From positions 1-35,860 of the forward strand of contig JAFACG010000011.1 in NCBI GenBank assembly GCA_023425645.1: DNA of 35,860 nt. The letters are read 5' to 3'. This DNA is from Pseudomonadota bacterium. GTDB lineage: Bacteria; Pseudomonadota; Gammaproteobacteria; Burkholderiales; Burkholderiaceae_B. Shown one piece after another: positions 28,262 through 35,860 of the stretch. Position 1 is the stretch's first letter. Each line of letters opens with the position of its first letter. A model generated the notes under the pieces. It made no database searches and had not been told where the DNA came from. It saw nothing but the letters and a program-made list of their open reading frames with translations. The position numbers and the translations under genes were made by a program.

Positions 28262-28403
28262 CATGGCGTCGGTAGGATCCGGACATTATGGGATTAGCGA
28301 ATAATTAATATTGGCTGAATAACCTAATTAATTACCCCAATTGACGATTATTGTTACCAACACCATCATCAAAGCATGAGTTCGAACCGTGTACAGGTGG
28401 CCG

Positions 28404-30032
28404 ATGTTGAATAATGAAAATGTTTTTCAAGGTTTTGCAGGCTTGATGGATCCAGCACGGTTCGCCGAATTACAGACGAGCTATACACGGCAGTGGCAGA
28501 AGCTCTGGGAACAGGCTCAATGCGGAAAACTGCCCGCCCCCCGGGACCGGCGCTTTGCCGATGCGGCCTGGCAGCAGAATCCCGTGGCCCTGTTCAACGC
28601 GCATGTCTGGGAACTGGGCGTCAAGGCCATGCGCGACATGCTGGAGCTGACCGAGCTGGAGCCGGCGCAGCGCGAGCGGCTGGATTTTTCGCTGATGCAG
28701 TGGGCCGAAGCCATGTCTCCCACCAATTATCTGATGCTCAATCCCCAGGCCCTGCAGGCCATGGTGGACAGCGGCGGACAGTCTCTGCTGCAGGGCATGT
28801 TCAATTTCATGGCGGACTTGCAGAAGGGGCGCCTGACCCAGACGGACGAAAGCCAGTTCGAGCTGGGCCGCAATGTCGCCACCACGGCCGGCGCCGTGGT
28901 CTACCAGAACGACATATTCCAGCTGATCCAGTATGCGCCGACCACCACCATGGTGCATGCCGTTCCGCTGCTGATCGTGCCGCCCTGCATCAACAAGTAC
29001 TACATCCTGGACCTGCAGGAGGGCAATTCCTTCGTGCGCCACGCCGTGGACCAGGGCAATGCCGTGTACCTGATGTCCTGGCGCAATCCCCAGCCCGACG
29101 ATCCGCCCGGCGTGCAGGCGCTGGATTGGCAGGACTACCTGGAGCAGGGCGTGCTGGAGGCGATCCGCGTCACCCGGGAACTGTCCGGCCAGGGCAAGAT
29201 CAACACCCTTGGTTTCTGCATAGGCGGGACCCTGCTGGCCAGCGCCCTGGCCCTGGCCCGCGACAAGGGCGAGCATCCGGCCGCCTCCATGACGCTGCTG
29301 ACCACCATGCTGGATTTCTCCGACGTGGGCGTGCTCAATGTCTTCATAGACGAGGCCCATGTCGCATTTCGTGAATGGCAGCTGGGCAATGGCGGGCTGC
29401 TCGATGCGCGCGAGCTGGCCAGCACCTTCTCCTTCCTGCGGCCGGCCGAACTGGTCTGGAACTATGTCAGCAGCAATTATCTGCAGGGCAAGACGCCGCC
29501 GGCTTTCGATCTGCTGTACTGGAACTCGGACGGCACGCATCTGCCCGGCCCCTTCTTTGCCTGGTATCTGCGCAACACCTATCTGGAGAACCGCCTGGTG
29601 CAGCCGGGCGGCATGGCCTTTGGCGACCACAGGGCGGACCTGGCCCGCCTGGAGCTGCCCGTCTATGTTTATGGCTCGCGCGACGACCATATCGTGCCCT
29701 GGCAGTCGGCCTATGCCTCGCTGCGGGCCTTGCCGGCCGCGCGCCATCGGTTCGTGCTGGGCGCCTCGGGCCACATCGCCGGCGTCATCAACCCGCCTGC
29801 CAAGCAGCGGCGCAATTACTGGGTGGCGGACGATGCCGCGGCCGAGGCGGACTCGGCCGAACAGTGGCTGGCCCGGGCGCGGTCGGTGCCGGGCAGCTGG
29901 TGGCCGGACTGGATGGACTGGCTCAAGCCCTTGTCCGGTCCCAGAAAGCGCGCCAAGCGCACCCTGGGCCATGCGCGCTACCCGGTGCTGGAAGCCGCGC
30001 CCGGCAGCTACGTCAAGGTGCGCGCCGGGTAG
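28404..30032 (+). CDS. phaC: Class I polyhydroxyalkanoate synthase PhaC
   Basis: A 542-residue class I PHA synthase that polymerises hydroxybutyryl-CoA on the surface of storage granules. The catalytic triad is visible: Cys272 in the lipase-like box GFCIGG, Asp428 in YGSRDDHIVPW and His457 in GASGHIAGVINPP. The N-terminal PhaC_N region includes FNFMADLQKGRLTQTDESQF and RNVATTAGAVVYQND. It is somewhat shorter than the Cupriavidus enzyme (589) because the N-terminus is short. ATG 28404 follows AGGTGG closely; GTG 28389 is an alternative. An AT-rich upstream gap (28262-28403) suggests its own promoter. It heads phaC-phaB-phaR. Confidence 0.95.
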   Translation: MLNNENVFQGFAGLMDPARFAELQTSYTRQWQKLWEQAQCGKLPAPRDRRFADAAWQQNPVALFNAHVWELGVKAMRDMLELTELEPAQRERLDFSLMQWAEAMSPTNYLMLNPQALQAMVDSGGQSLLQGMFNFMADLQKGRLTQTDESQFELGRNVATTAGAVVYQNDIFQLIQYAPTTTMVHAVPLLIVPPCINKYYILDLQEGNSFVRHAVDQGNAVYLMSWRNPQPDDPPGVQALDWQDYLEQGVLEAIRVTRELSGQGKINTLGFCIGGTLLASALALARDKGEHPAASMTLLTTMLDFSDVGVLNVFIDEAHVAFREWQLGNGGLLDARELASTFSFLRPAELVWNYVSSNYLQGKTPPAFDLLYWNSDGTHLPGPFFAWYLRNTYLENRLVQPGGMAFGDHRADLARLELPVYVYGSRDDHIVPWQSAYASLRALPAARHRFVLGASGHIAGVINPPAKQRRNYWVADDAAAEADSAEQWLARARSVPGSWWPDWMDWLKPLSGPRKRAKRTLGHARYPVLEAAPGSYVKVRAG

Positions 30033-30056
30033 CGGGGCCCATCCGTTCTTTTTTCC

Positions 30057-30080
30057 GGAACAGGGCCGCGGTCCTGTTCC
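30057..30080 (+). other. Hairpin between phaC and phaB
   Basis: GGAACAGG (30057-30064) pairs with CCTGTTCC (30073-30080). No T-run follows, so it is unlikely to be a strong terminator. It may be an mRNA processing or stabilising hairpin that sets phaC apart from phaB. Confidence 0.5.
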
Positions 30081-30158
30081 TTCTGCCTGGAACCGGTACG
30101 GGCCAGCCTGCGGCGCCGGATGTGGATTCCAGCTTTGTCACCCCCTCAGGAGAAGTAT

Positions 30159-30896
30159 ATGAGCAGCAAAGTAGCCTATGTAACTGGTGGTATGGGAGGG
30201 ATAGGCACGGCAATTTGTCAGCGTCTTGCGAAAGACGGGTTCGTGGTCATCGCCGGCTGCGGTCCCAGCCGCGACTACCAGAAGTGGCTGAACGAGCAGG
30301 CTGAACAGGGCTTCACCTTCCACGCGTCGGTCGGCAACGTCGCGTGCTGGGATTCGACGGTCGAGACCTTCAAGAAGGTGTTCGCCGAGTTCGGCCAGGT
30401 GGACGTGCTGGTCAACAATGCCGGCATCACCCGCGACGGCACCTTCCGCAAGATGAGCCAGGAAGACTGGCGCGCCGTGATCGACACCAACCTGAACAGC
30501 CTGTTCAACGTCACCAAGCAGGTCATCGACGGCATGGTCGAGCGCAAGTGGGGCCGCATCATCAACATCAGTTCGGTCAACGGCCAGAAAGGGCAGTTCG
30601 GCCAGACCAACTACTCCACCGCCAAGGCCGGCATCCACGGTTTCACCATGGCCCTGGCACAGGAGGTTGCCAACAAGGGCGTGACGGTCAATACTATTTC
30701 TCCAGGTTATATTGGCACGGACATGGTCCGCGCCATCCGGCCCGACGTCCTGGAGAAGATCGTCGCCACCATTCCGGTGGGACGCCTGGGCACGCCGGAA
30801 GAGATCGGATCCATGGTGGCCTGGCTGGCATCGGGCGATTCGGGTTTCGCCACGGGAGCGGATTTCTCCCTGAACGGCGGACTGCACATGAGCTGA
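30159..30896 (+). CDS. phaB: Acetoacetyl-CoA reductase PhaB
   Basis: A 245-residue short-chain dehydrogenase that reduces acetoacetyl-CoA to (R)-3-hydroxybutyryl-CoA with NADPH. The cofactor motif TGGMGGIG (9-16), NNAG (86-89) and catalytic Ser139-Tyr152-Lys156 (NISSVNG...NYSTAK) are present, and the length matches PhaB (246 in Cupriavidus). AGGAGAAG precedes ATG 30159, so the longer upstream frame is rejected. It feeds PhaC just upstream. A FabG role in fatty acid synthesis is unlikely because of the PhaB-type segments DVLVNNAGITRDGTFRKM and the gene context. Confidence 0.95.
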   Translation: MSSKVAYVTGGMGGIGTAICQRLAKDGFVVIAGCGPSRDYQKWLNEQAEQGFTFHASVGNVACWDSTVETFKKVFAEFGQVDVLVNNAGITRDGTFRKMSQEDWRAVIDTNLNSLFNVTKQVIDGMVERKWGRIINISSVNGQKGQFGQTNYSTAKAGIHGFTMALAQEVANKGVTVNTISPGYIGTDMVRAIRPDVLEKIVATIPVGRLGTPEEIGSMVAWLASGDSGFATGADFSLNGGLHMS

Positions 30897-30948
30897 CGCT
30901 CGCAGGCGCGCGTTCCACGTATTCACTGATTAGGAAGCAAGCACTAGC

Positions 30949-31497
30949 ATGGGATCTCCTCGACTCATCAAGAAATACCCCAACCGGCGTCTGTACGACA
31001 CGCAGGCAAGCGCCTACATCACGTTGGCCGACGTCAAGCAACTCGTGCTGTCGGGCGAGGAGTTCGCGGTCGTCGATGCCAAGAGCAACGAAGACCTGAC
31101 GCGCAGCATCCTGCTGCAGATCATCCTCGAAGAAGAAAGCGGCGGGATCCCCATGTTCTCCACGCCGGTGCTGATGCAGATCATCCGCTTCTACGGCAAC
31201 GCCATGCAGGGCGTCATGGGCTCCTATCTGGAAAAGAACATCCAGGCCTTCATGGAAATCCAGGAGCGCATGACCGAGCAGTCCAAGGGCATGTACGGGG
31301 CGCAGTTCGGCCCCGAGGCCTGGGCCCAGTTCATGAACGTGCAGGCGCCCATCATGCAGTCCGTCATGAACAACTACATCGACCAGAGCAAGAACCTGTT
31401 CGTGCAGATGCAGGACCAGATGCAGGACCAGACGCGCCAGATGTTCTCCGTCTTCCCCTTCGTCAATCCAGGCGGCGGCAAGGACAAGAAGGACTGA
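30949..31497 (+). CDS. phaR: PHA synthesis repressor PhaR
   Basis: A 182-residue PhaR. The N-terminal PHB_acc_N domain (about 4-63; IKKYPNRRLYDTQASAYITL) binds DNA, and the following PHB_acc region (FSTPVLMQIIRFYGNAMQGV) is helical. The C-terminal half is Met/Gln-rich and amphipathic (MQDQMQDQTRQMF), suited to binding the polymer. PhaR represses the phasin gene until granules form, then is titrated onto PHB. The start follows TAGGAAG. It converges on the FemAB-like gene with only 9 bases between stops and no terminator visible. No phasin gene lies in the window. Confidence 0.95.
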   Translation: MGSPRLIKKYPNRRLYDTQASAYITLADVKQLVLSGEEFAVVDAKSNEDLTRSILLQIILEEESGGIPMFSTPVLMQIIRFYGNAMQGVMGSYLEKNIQAFMEIQERMTEQSKGMYGAQFGPEAWAQFMNVQAPIMQSVMNNYIDQSKNLFVQMQDQMQDQTRQMFSVFPFVNPGGGKDKKD

Positions 31498-31506
31498 CGC
31501 CCGGGT

Positions 31507-32655
31507 TCAGGCTGGCGGTTCGCCGGCCTTGAACGGGGCGTGGGCCGCCAGCGCATCGCGATAGCGGGCCACATGGCCCGCTTCTTCATCCAGGAACGCC
31601 TGCACGGCCTGCGCAAAGCGCGGGTCGGCAATCCAGTGGGCCGAGCAGGTGGGCGTCGGCAGCAGGCCGCGTGACAGCTTGTGCTCTCCCTGCGCACCGC
31701 CTTCGAAGCGCTGCAGCTGCTGCGCGATGCAGTACTTGATGGCCTGCGTGTAGCAGGTTTCGAAATGCAGGCCCGGCACGTACTGCGTGCATCCCCAATA
31801 GCGTCCATACAGCGATTGTCCGTCGCGCAGCGACAGGGCGCTGGCCACGTTCCGTCCCTGCCTGTGGGCCAGGATAAGTACCAGGCTGTCGGGCATCTGT
31901 TCGCGCAGGCGCTCGAAGAATTCCCGCGTCAGGTAAGGCGTCTGGCCCCGTTCCAGGTAGGTGTTGGCATAGCACTGGTAGAAGTAATCCAGGTCCCGGG
32001 CGCGCAGCTGATCGCCGTGGCGGTGCTCGAATTCGATGCCCTGTTCCGCGATCTTGCGGCTGTCCTGGCGCAGTTTCTTGCGCTTTTGCTGGGTCAGTGC
32101 GGACAGGAAATCGTCGTAGCCCTCATAGCCTTCGTTGCGCCAGTGGAACTGCACGTCGTGCCGGATCATGAAGCCCGCCTGTTCCAGGGCCTGCCTGTCT
32201 TCGGGAGTCGGAAACAGCACATGTACGGAGGACAGCTGATTGTCCTGCGCCAGCTGCTGCAACTGGCGCGCCAGCAGCAGCTTGTCCAGGGGCGTGCGGG
32301 CGAGCAGGCGCGGGCCGCCGACCGGCGTGAAGGGGACCGCGCTCAGCAGCTTGGGGTAATAGGCCAGCCCGTGTTGGTGGTAGGCCTGGGCCCAGCCCTG
32401 GTCGAAGACATACTCGCCGCGTGAATGGTGCTTCAGGTACAAAGGCACGGCGCCGCACAGCTGCGCGTCCCGATGCATGAGCAGGAAGTTCGCTTCCCAG
32501 CCGCTGCGCGCACTGGCGCATTCGCTGTGCTGCAGGGCCAGCAGAAACGCATGGCGCACAAAGACGTGTCCGCCGGCCAGCTCGTCCCAGTCACGGGCAG
32601 ACAGGTCGTCCAATCGGGTGAGGAGCGAGAAGCGGACAGATTCGGAAAGCGACAT
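31507..32655 (-). CDS. FemAB-like / GNAT-fold acyltransferase (DUF482-type)
   Basis: A 382-residue protein of the FemAB_like (formerly DUF482) family by its overall pattern: GAVPLYLKHHSRGEYVFDQGW, FTPVGGPRLLAR, LFPTPEDRQALEQAGF, QFHWRNEGYEGYDDFLSAL, KRKKLRQDSRKI, and C-terminal SLYGRYWGCTQYVPGLHFET and YCIAQQLQRFEGGAQGEHK. It is a tandem GNAT-fold protein, soluble, with no signal. The family is widespread in proteobacteria but without established substrate; peptide transfer to a lipid or cell-wall precursor is only guessed from the fold. It converges on phaR and is divergent from the secreted protein at 32794. Start at ATG 32655; no clear ribosome site. Confidence 0.85.
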   Translation of the reverse strand: MSLSESVRFSLLTRLDDLSARDWDELAGGHVFVRHAFLLALQHSECASARSGWEANFLLMHRDAQLCGAVPLYLKHHSRGEYVFDQGWAQAYHQHGLAYYPKLLSAVPFTPVGGPRLLARTPLDKLLLARQLQQLAQDNQLSSVHVLFPTPEDRQALEQAGFMIRHDVQFHWRNEGYEGYDDFLSALTQQKRKKLRQDSRKIAEQGIEFEHRHGDQLRARDLDYFYQCYANTYLERGQTPYLTREFFERLREQMPDSLVLILAHRQGRNVASALSLRDGQSLYGRYWGCTQYVPGLHFETCYTQAIKYCIAQQLQRFEGGAQGEHKLSRGLLPTPTCSAHWIADPRFAQAVQAFLDEEAGHVARYRDALAAHAPFKAGEPPA

Positions 32656-32793
32656 GTAAGCATTGGTAAAGGTGGCGGTGTCGGGGTCGCCGCGGACGAA
32701 CCCGGCGGGAGCGGATTTGTATACTAGCCAGCGTTGCGATCAATGTGAAGGATAAACCCTTGAGACGGCTTGGTTCGTCCGGGATGCGGAACC

Positions 32794-33762
32794 ATGAAGA
32801 AAACAGTGATGAGCGGCCTGCTGGCCGCCTTGGCGGCAGGAGCGGTCCAGGCAGGGACGAGCTGCGATTTCCTGCTCGAGCGTATAAGTCTGCAGGGCCA
32901 GGACGGGGCGCAGTTGCAGGTCCAGGACAGGGATGGCGTATGCGTCATGCGGCGCGGACAATGGAACGTCGAGCACGCATCCGTGGTGCTGGCTTTTGAT
33001 GAGCTTAGTTTCAGCGGCGCGGGATTGGATCAGGATGCGGAGGAGGGGGCCTTGCCCCGGTCCCTGAAGCTGGATGTTTCGGGGATCTACACGTTGACCG
33101 GACGTCTGCCGGGCCAGGATTATCTGATGCGCCTGCAGGCCTCCCCCATGCGTTTCGGCTTGGACTACGAGTGGGACGAGCAGGCCGGGCGACTGCATCT
33201 GAAACGCGCCGTGCTGAGCGGCGAGAGCCTGCGCGAGATCAGTCTGCAGGCGGCGGCCCATGCCCCCGCACTGGCGGGGCGCGCCCTGCATGGCGATGAT
33301 CTGCAGGCCCTGAAATTGCAAAGTCTGGCCTTGCGGCTGGACAACGTGAGGCTGGTCCAGAACATGATCATGCCGGCCGTGGTGGGCTTCGTGGGCATGT
33401 ATGAGGATCCCAGGCCAGCCATCCAGGCGGCGCTGCTGGCGGCGCGTACGGCCGTCATGGTCATGCCGCCGGCCACGGCCCCGGCCGCCAGCCGCAAGGC
33501 TCTGCTGGAGTTCATCGGCGAACTGCCTGCGCCCACGGGCCGGTTGGACCTGAACCTGTCTTTCGACCCGCCGCTGGACAGCGCGGCCCTGGCCGGCGCC
33601 CAATCCATGGACGAGGCGCGCAAGGCCTTGTCCAGCATGAAAGTCCAGGCGCGTTACGATCGCGGCGAGCTGCCTGCGGCCTATGTGCGCGTGCGTGACT
33701 GGATACGGCGAGTGCTGGCTGTGTCCGAGCGCCCGGGAAATAGGGAGGAGCCCGTTAGTTGA
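32794..33762 (+). CDS. Secreted or periplasmic protein of unknown function
   Basis: A 322-residue protein with a clean signal peptide (MKKTVMSGLLAALAAGAVQA, cleavage near 20). I do not recognise the mature part. It is predicted to be beta-rich at first (SLQGQDGAQLQVQDRDGVCV; FDELSFSGAGLD; LKLDVSGIYTLTGRLPG) with repeated short strands. The middle has hydrophobic stretches (MIMPAVVGFVGMYEDPRPA; AALLAARTAVMVMPPATA), and the end is helical. Two cysteines (SCDF, GVCV) could form a disulfide. The pattern resembles periplasmic lipid- or polysaccharide-associated proteins such as the DUF945 group, but I would not assign it. ATG 32794 is chosen for the signal peptide. It is monocistronic. Confidence 0.75.
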   Translation: MKKTVMSGLLAALAAGAVQAGTSCDFLLERISLQGQDGAQLQVQDRDGVCVMRRGQWNVEHASVVLAFDELSFSGAGLDQDAEEGALPRSLKLDVSGIYTLTGRLPGQDYLMRLQASPMRFGLDYEWDEQAGRLHLKRAVLSGESLREISLQAAAHAPALAGRALHGDDLQALKLQSLALRLDNVRLVQNMIMPAVVGFVGMYEDPRPAIQAALLAARTAVMVMPPATAPAASRKALLEFIGELPAPTGRLDLNLSFDPPLDSAALAGAQSMDEARKALSSMKVQARYDRGELPAAYVRVRDWIRRVLAVSERPGNREEPVS

Positions 33763-33840
33763 AGTGTATGCGCTCCTGGTTAATACCAATTAAACTGAAT
33801 TTAACAAAATAATAAAGTGTAGACGCTAAATATAAGCACA

Positions 33841-33864
33841 TGCCAAGGCGGTTTCCGCCTGGCA
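33841..33864 (+). other. Near-perfect hairpin upstream of the isochorismatase gene
   Basis: TGCCA-A-GGCGG pairs with CCGCC-TGGCA around TTT, with a single bulged A. It lies in the leader just before the ribosome site of the next gene, after an AT-rich stretch (33780-33838) that could hold the promoter. It may be an operator or a 5' RNA hairpin. It is not followed by a T-run. Confidence 0.4.
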
Positions 33865-33884
33865 TGATCCACCAAGGAGACACT

Positions 33885-34589
33885 GTGCATCAGATACGCA
33901 TATCGCCCGCCATTTTGGAGCGGGTGAGGCAGTTGCGCGGGCCGCGCGCGGCAGAACCGATGGATTGGCGCAGGACGGCCCACCTCGTCATCGATATGCA
34001 GAACGGTTTTCTGGAGCCGGGGGCGGCCGTGGAGGTGCCTCTGGCGCGTGACATCGTGGCCAATATCAACCGGGTCAGCGCTGCCGTGCGCGTTGCGGGC
34101 GGGCTGAATATCTTTCTGCGCTATACCTATGATCCTGATGAGACCACGCCCTGGACGCGCTGGTACGACGGTTTCTGCGCGCCCGAGGCGGCAGAGCGGT
34201 CGCGGCGGGCGTTCCTGCGCGGCGCGCACGGACATCGGCTCTGGCCGGGGCTGGCGGTGCATGACGAAGACCTCATCGTGGACAAGACGCGCTTCAGCGC
34301 CTTCACGCCCGGCACCTGCGATCTGCACGAGCGCCTGCAGGAGTTGGGGGTAGATACCGTGATCATCTCGGGCACCTTGACCAATTGCTGTTCGGAAAGC
34401 ACGGCCCGCGACGCGCATCAGCTCAATTACCGAGCGATCTTCCTGGCCGATGCGAACGCCACCCTGACGGACGAGGAGCACAACGCATCCTTGAGTAATT
34501 TGTGCGCCTATTTCATCGATGTGATGCGGGTGGACGAGCTGCTGGCCCTGGCGGCCGGTCAGGAAGGCAGCGCGCAACCGCTGGTATGA
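33885..34589 (+). CDS. Isochorismatase-family cysteine hydrolase
   Basis: A 234-residue cysteine hydrolase of the isochorismatase superfamily. The catalytic triad is Asp37 (HLVIDMQNGF), Lys134 (VDKTRFSAF) and Cys169 (SGTLTNCCSESTARDA). Such enzymes hydrolyse ureido, amide or vinyl-ether substrates, including N-carbamoylsarcosine, biuret, nicotinamide and isochorismate. The substrate cannot be read here. GTG 33885 is the start because AAGGAG lies six bases upstream; a longer frame to 33840 would run through the hairpin. It is not clustered with siderophore or pyrimidine genes. Two adjacent cysteines at the active site (168-169) are unusual but the second aligns with the catalytic one. Confidence 0.88.
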   Translation: MHQIRISPAILERVRQLRGPRAAEPMDWRRTAHLVIDMQNGFLEPGAAVEVPLARDIVANINRVSAAVRVAGGLNIFLRYTYDPDETTPWTRWYDGFCAPEAAERSRRAFLRGAHGHRLWPGLAVHDEDLIVDKTRFSAFTPGTCDLHERLQELGVDTVIISGTLTNCCSESTARDAHQLNYRAIFLADANATLTDEEHNASLSNLCAYFIDVMRVDELLALAAGQEGSAQPLV

Positions 34590-34663
34590 TGGATGCGGTC
34601 GGGGATCGCAGCCGCTCGGCATGAGCCGCGAGACCCCGTGCGTATCGACAGGAGGATCGCAAG

Positions 34664-35179
34664 TTGATAGCCAAGGGCATGAGGCTGCCGTCCATTCCGC
34701 TCGCCGCAAGCAGCGGAGGATACGTCGATCTCTCCAGTCTCCAGGGGATCGGGGTCGTCTATGCCTACCCTTGGACCAGTCCGCCGGATTCCCCGCCACT
34801 CGAGGGATGGGACCAGATCCCCGGCTCGCGAGGCTGCACGCGGCAGTCCTGCGCTTTCAGGGATCATCATGCCGAGCTTGCGGGCGCCGGGGCGCGGTTC
34901 GTTTTCGGACTGTCCACCCAAACGACCGCCTATCAGTCGGAGGCGGCCGAACGTCTTCACTTGCCGTTCGCCCTTCTGTCGGACGCCGAGCTCAGGCTGG
35001 CCCGCGCGCTGGGGCTGCCTACCTTTTCGGCTGGCGGAATGACGCTGCTGAAGAGGCTGACTTTCATTTTCTGCAATGGATATGTCGAGCAGGTGATGTT
35101 TCCGGTCGAAGATCCGGGTCGGAATGCGCAGGAGGTCCTGGTTCGGCTTGGCCGGCTGAAGGGGCAGGCGTATTCCTGA
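34664..35179 (+). CDS. PrxQ/BCP-type peroxiredoxin
   Basis: A 171-residue thiol peroxidase of the AhpC/TSA fold. Peroxidatic Cys58 and resolving Cys63 sit in GSRGCTRQSCAFRD, the PrxQ/BCP arrangement of two cysteines five apart in one helix. The Pro expected just before Cys58 is replaced by Arg-Gly. Further fold features are VYAYPWT, FGLSTQTTAYQSEAAERLHL (the intervening strand and helix) and LLSDAELRLARALGLPTF. It would reduce peroxides using thioredoxin. TTG 34664 is chosen because GGAGGA lies seven bases upstream; ATG 34679 is the alternative. It follows the hydrolase by 74 bases and ends before a terminator. Confidence 0.85.
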   Translation: MIAKGMRLPSIPLAASSGGYVDLSSLQGIGVVYAYPWTSPPDSPPLEGWDQIPGSRGCTRQSCAFRDHHAELAGAGARFVFGLSTQTTAYQSEAAERLHLPFALLSDAELRLARALGLPTFSAGGMTLLKRLTFIFCNGYVEQVMFPVEDPGRNAQEVLVRLGRLKGQAYS

Positions 35180-35280
35180 TTCCGGGCAGCGCGCAACTGC
35201 GGGGGGCGATAGCGGGCGCCGGGGCTCCAAGGCACGGCCTTGGCGTGCGGATTCTGGCGTGAGGAGGGAAGCGGGCAAGA

Positions 35281-35308
35281 AAAAACCGGGCAAGGCCCGG
35301 TTTTTTTG
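35281..35308 (+). terminator. Intrinsic terminator after the peroxiredoxin gene
   Basis: CCGGGC (35287-35292) pairs with GCCCGG (35296-35301) around AAG, with six A before and seven T after. It marks the end of the left-hand chromosomal segment. Confidence 0.9.
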
Positions 35309-35397
35309 GCGAAGCTGCCTGAAAAGGCAGGCATTGCTATGTTTGGTTGCGGGGGCGGGATACAGAACGCAGAACGAAAATACCGCGTTACATGATT

Positions 35398-35406
35398 TGT
35401 TACAAT
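35398..35406 (+). promoter_or_regulatory. Extended -10 promoter with no gene behind it
   Basis: TGTTACAAT is an extended -10 (TGnTACAAT) with no clear -35. A C/G stem and eight T (35407-35427) follow at once. No intact gene follows in the plus direction inside the window, which fits a promoter cut off from its gene by an insertion. Confidence 0.45.
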
Positions 35407-35468
35407 CCGCCTCGAGCGGTTTTTTTTGTGTCTGGGCCTGCGAACCACTGAGTTCTCAAAAGTGGTAG

Positions 35469-35490
35469 TTACTGTTTATTTGGACAGTAA
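35469..35490. promoter_or_regulatory. LexA (SOS) box
   Basis: The sequence has the exact pattern CTGT-N8-ACAG, extended symmetrically to TTACTGT and ACAGTAA, the consensus for LexA in gamma- and betaproteobacteria. It lies 63 bases before the SRAP start at 35553, so that gene was probably DNA-damage induced. The 35440-35468 stretch upstream forms a short CCACT/AGTGG hairpin. I see nothing else in 35309-35397. Confidence 0.65.
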
Positions 35491-35552
35491 ACCGCTGTGC
35501 TTACCTTTCGCGAACTGAAAGCCATCCAAGAGGGCCATCATCTAGGTGAGAT

Positions 35553-35702
35553 ATGTGCGGACGCATCAGGCAAGCGCGTGAGCCAGTCGAATATGAAGAA
35601 ACCATGCACTGGAACCCAAGAGACCTTGGCAGACTGACCGAGGGCCTGAAAACGTGTCGCCGGCACGCGCCCCATCGTTATGCACCAGCGGGGCGGCATT
35701 GA
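35553..35702 (+). pseudogene. SRAP-domain (YedK/HMCES-like) gene, 5' remnant with frameshifts
   Basis: The frame begins MCGRIRQAREPVEYEE, with the Met-Cys-Gly-Arg start that defines SRAP proteins; Cys2 becomes the catalytic N-terminus that crosslinks abasic sites in single-stranded DNA. It continues HWNPRDLGRLTEGLK, like phage and plasmid SRAPs. After codon 33 the family segment is scattered over other frames: NVSP in one, then GTRPIVMHQRGG in a third. So at least two indels lie within ~10 codons. The in-frame stop is at 35700-35702. AGGTGAG precedes the ATG. The last 158 bases of the window resemble no SRAP C-terminus I recognise. Confidence 0.6.
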
Positions 35703-35860
35703 CGCTGGTGTTCGACAGCCGTTCCCACGCGTTGCGGGACTGGCATCTGTCTCGTAGCGGCAAAGCCACGCCCGCTGGCGGCATCCTAGAGCATGGCCTG
35801 ATCGTTGGCCTCGATTTGCTGGGACGGGTGCGCGACGCGTTCCTGCCTCGGTCGGGCAAG

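Noticed and set aside
35703..35860. Open frames to the right edge as a conjugation or relaxase gene
   Set aside because: One plus-strand frame stays open to the border, but I could not match it to any family and it is too short to support a call.

Overview
The window is chromosomal DNA of a GC-rich betaproteobacterium, most likely Alcaligenaceae (the Bordetella/Achromobacter/Alcaligenes group). The reasons are the odhA-odhB-lpdA-zapE gene order, a phaC-phaB-phaR cluster, a long TrpS, a fused DctQM TRAP permease, and an interspersed double-hairpin repeat of a kind I associate with Burkholderiales. The species assignment is inference; I could not run a search.

Layout. Positions 1-584 hold no gene I can support, only inverted repeats. 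Positions 585-8958 form an accessory block for uptake and oxidation of small carboxylates: a GlcG/HbpS-like protein, a TRAP permease (DctQM), its binding protein DctP, a TSUP permease, an L-lactate dehydrogenase (lldD), a GntR/FCD regulator (lldR) and a lactate permease (lctP). This block is decaying. DctQM carries a frameshift and an in-frame TGA, lldD has lost its 3' quarter, and lctP is cut by an in-frame TAG exactly where relatives have Gln. A 264-bp element with perfect 31-bp inverted ends sits between dctP and dctQM.

Positions 9027-25463 are mostly core: malic enzyme maeB (minus strand); the 2-oxoglutarate dehydrogenase operon odhA-odhB-lpdA, followed by zapE and trpS (plus strand); then a small unknown gene with tex (minus strand) and a DinG/YoaA helicase (plus strand). 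Positions 25567-28261 hold bamD (minus) divergent from rluD-pgeF (plus). Positions 28404-31497 are the polyhydroxybutyrate genes phaC-phaB-phaR; no phaA thiolase lies next to them. After that come a FemAB-like acyltransferase, a secreted protein of unknown function, an isochorismatase-family hydrolase and a PrxQ-type peroxiredoxin.

The right edge (from about 35,400) changes character. An extended -10 promoter has no gene behind it, a textbook LexA (SOS) box follows, and then comes the 5' end of a SRAP (YedK/HMCES) gene wrecked by at least two frameshifts. This looks like the edge of a degraded mobile island.

The most notable observations are the clustered gene decay in the carboxylate-uptake block, the repeat that has become in-frame coding sequence in the BamD signal region, the inverted-repeat element inside the TRAP locus, and the SOS-box/SRAP junction. 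I found no CRISPR array, tRNA, rRNA or obvious new multi-gene defence system.
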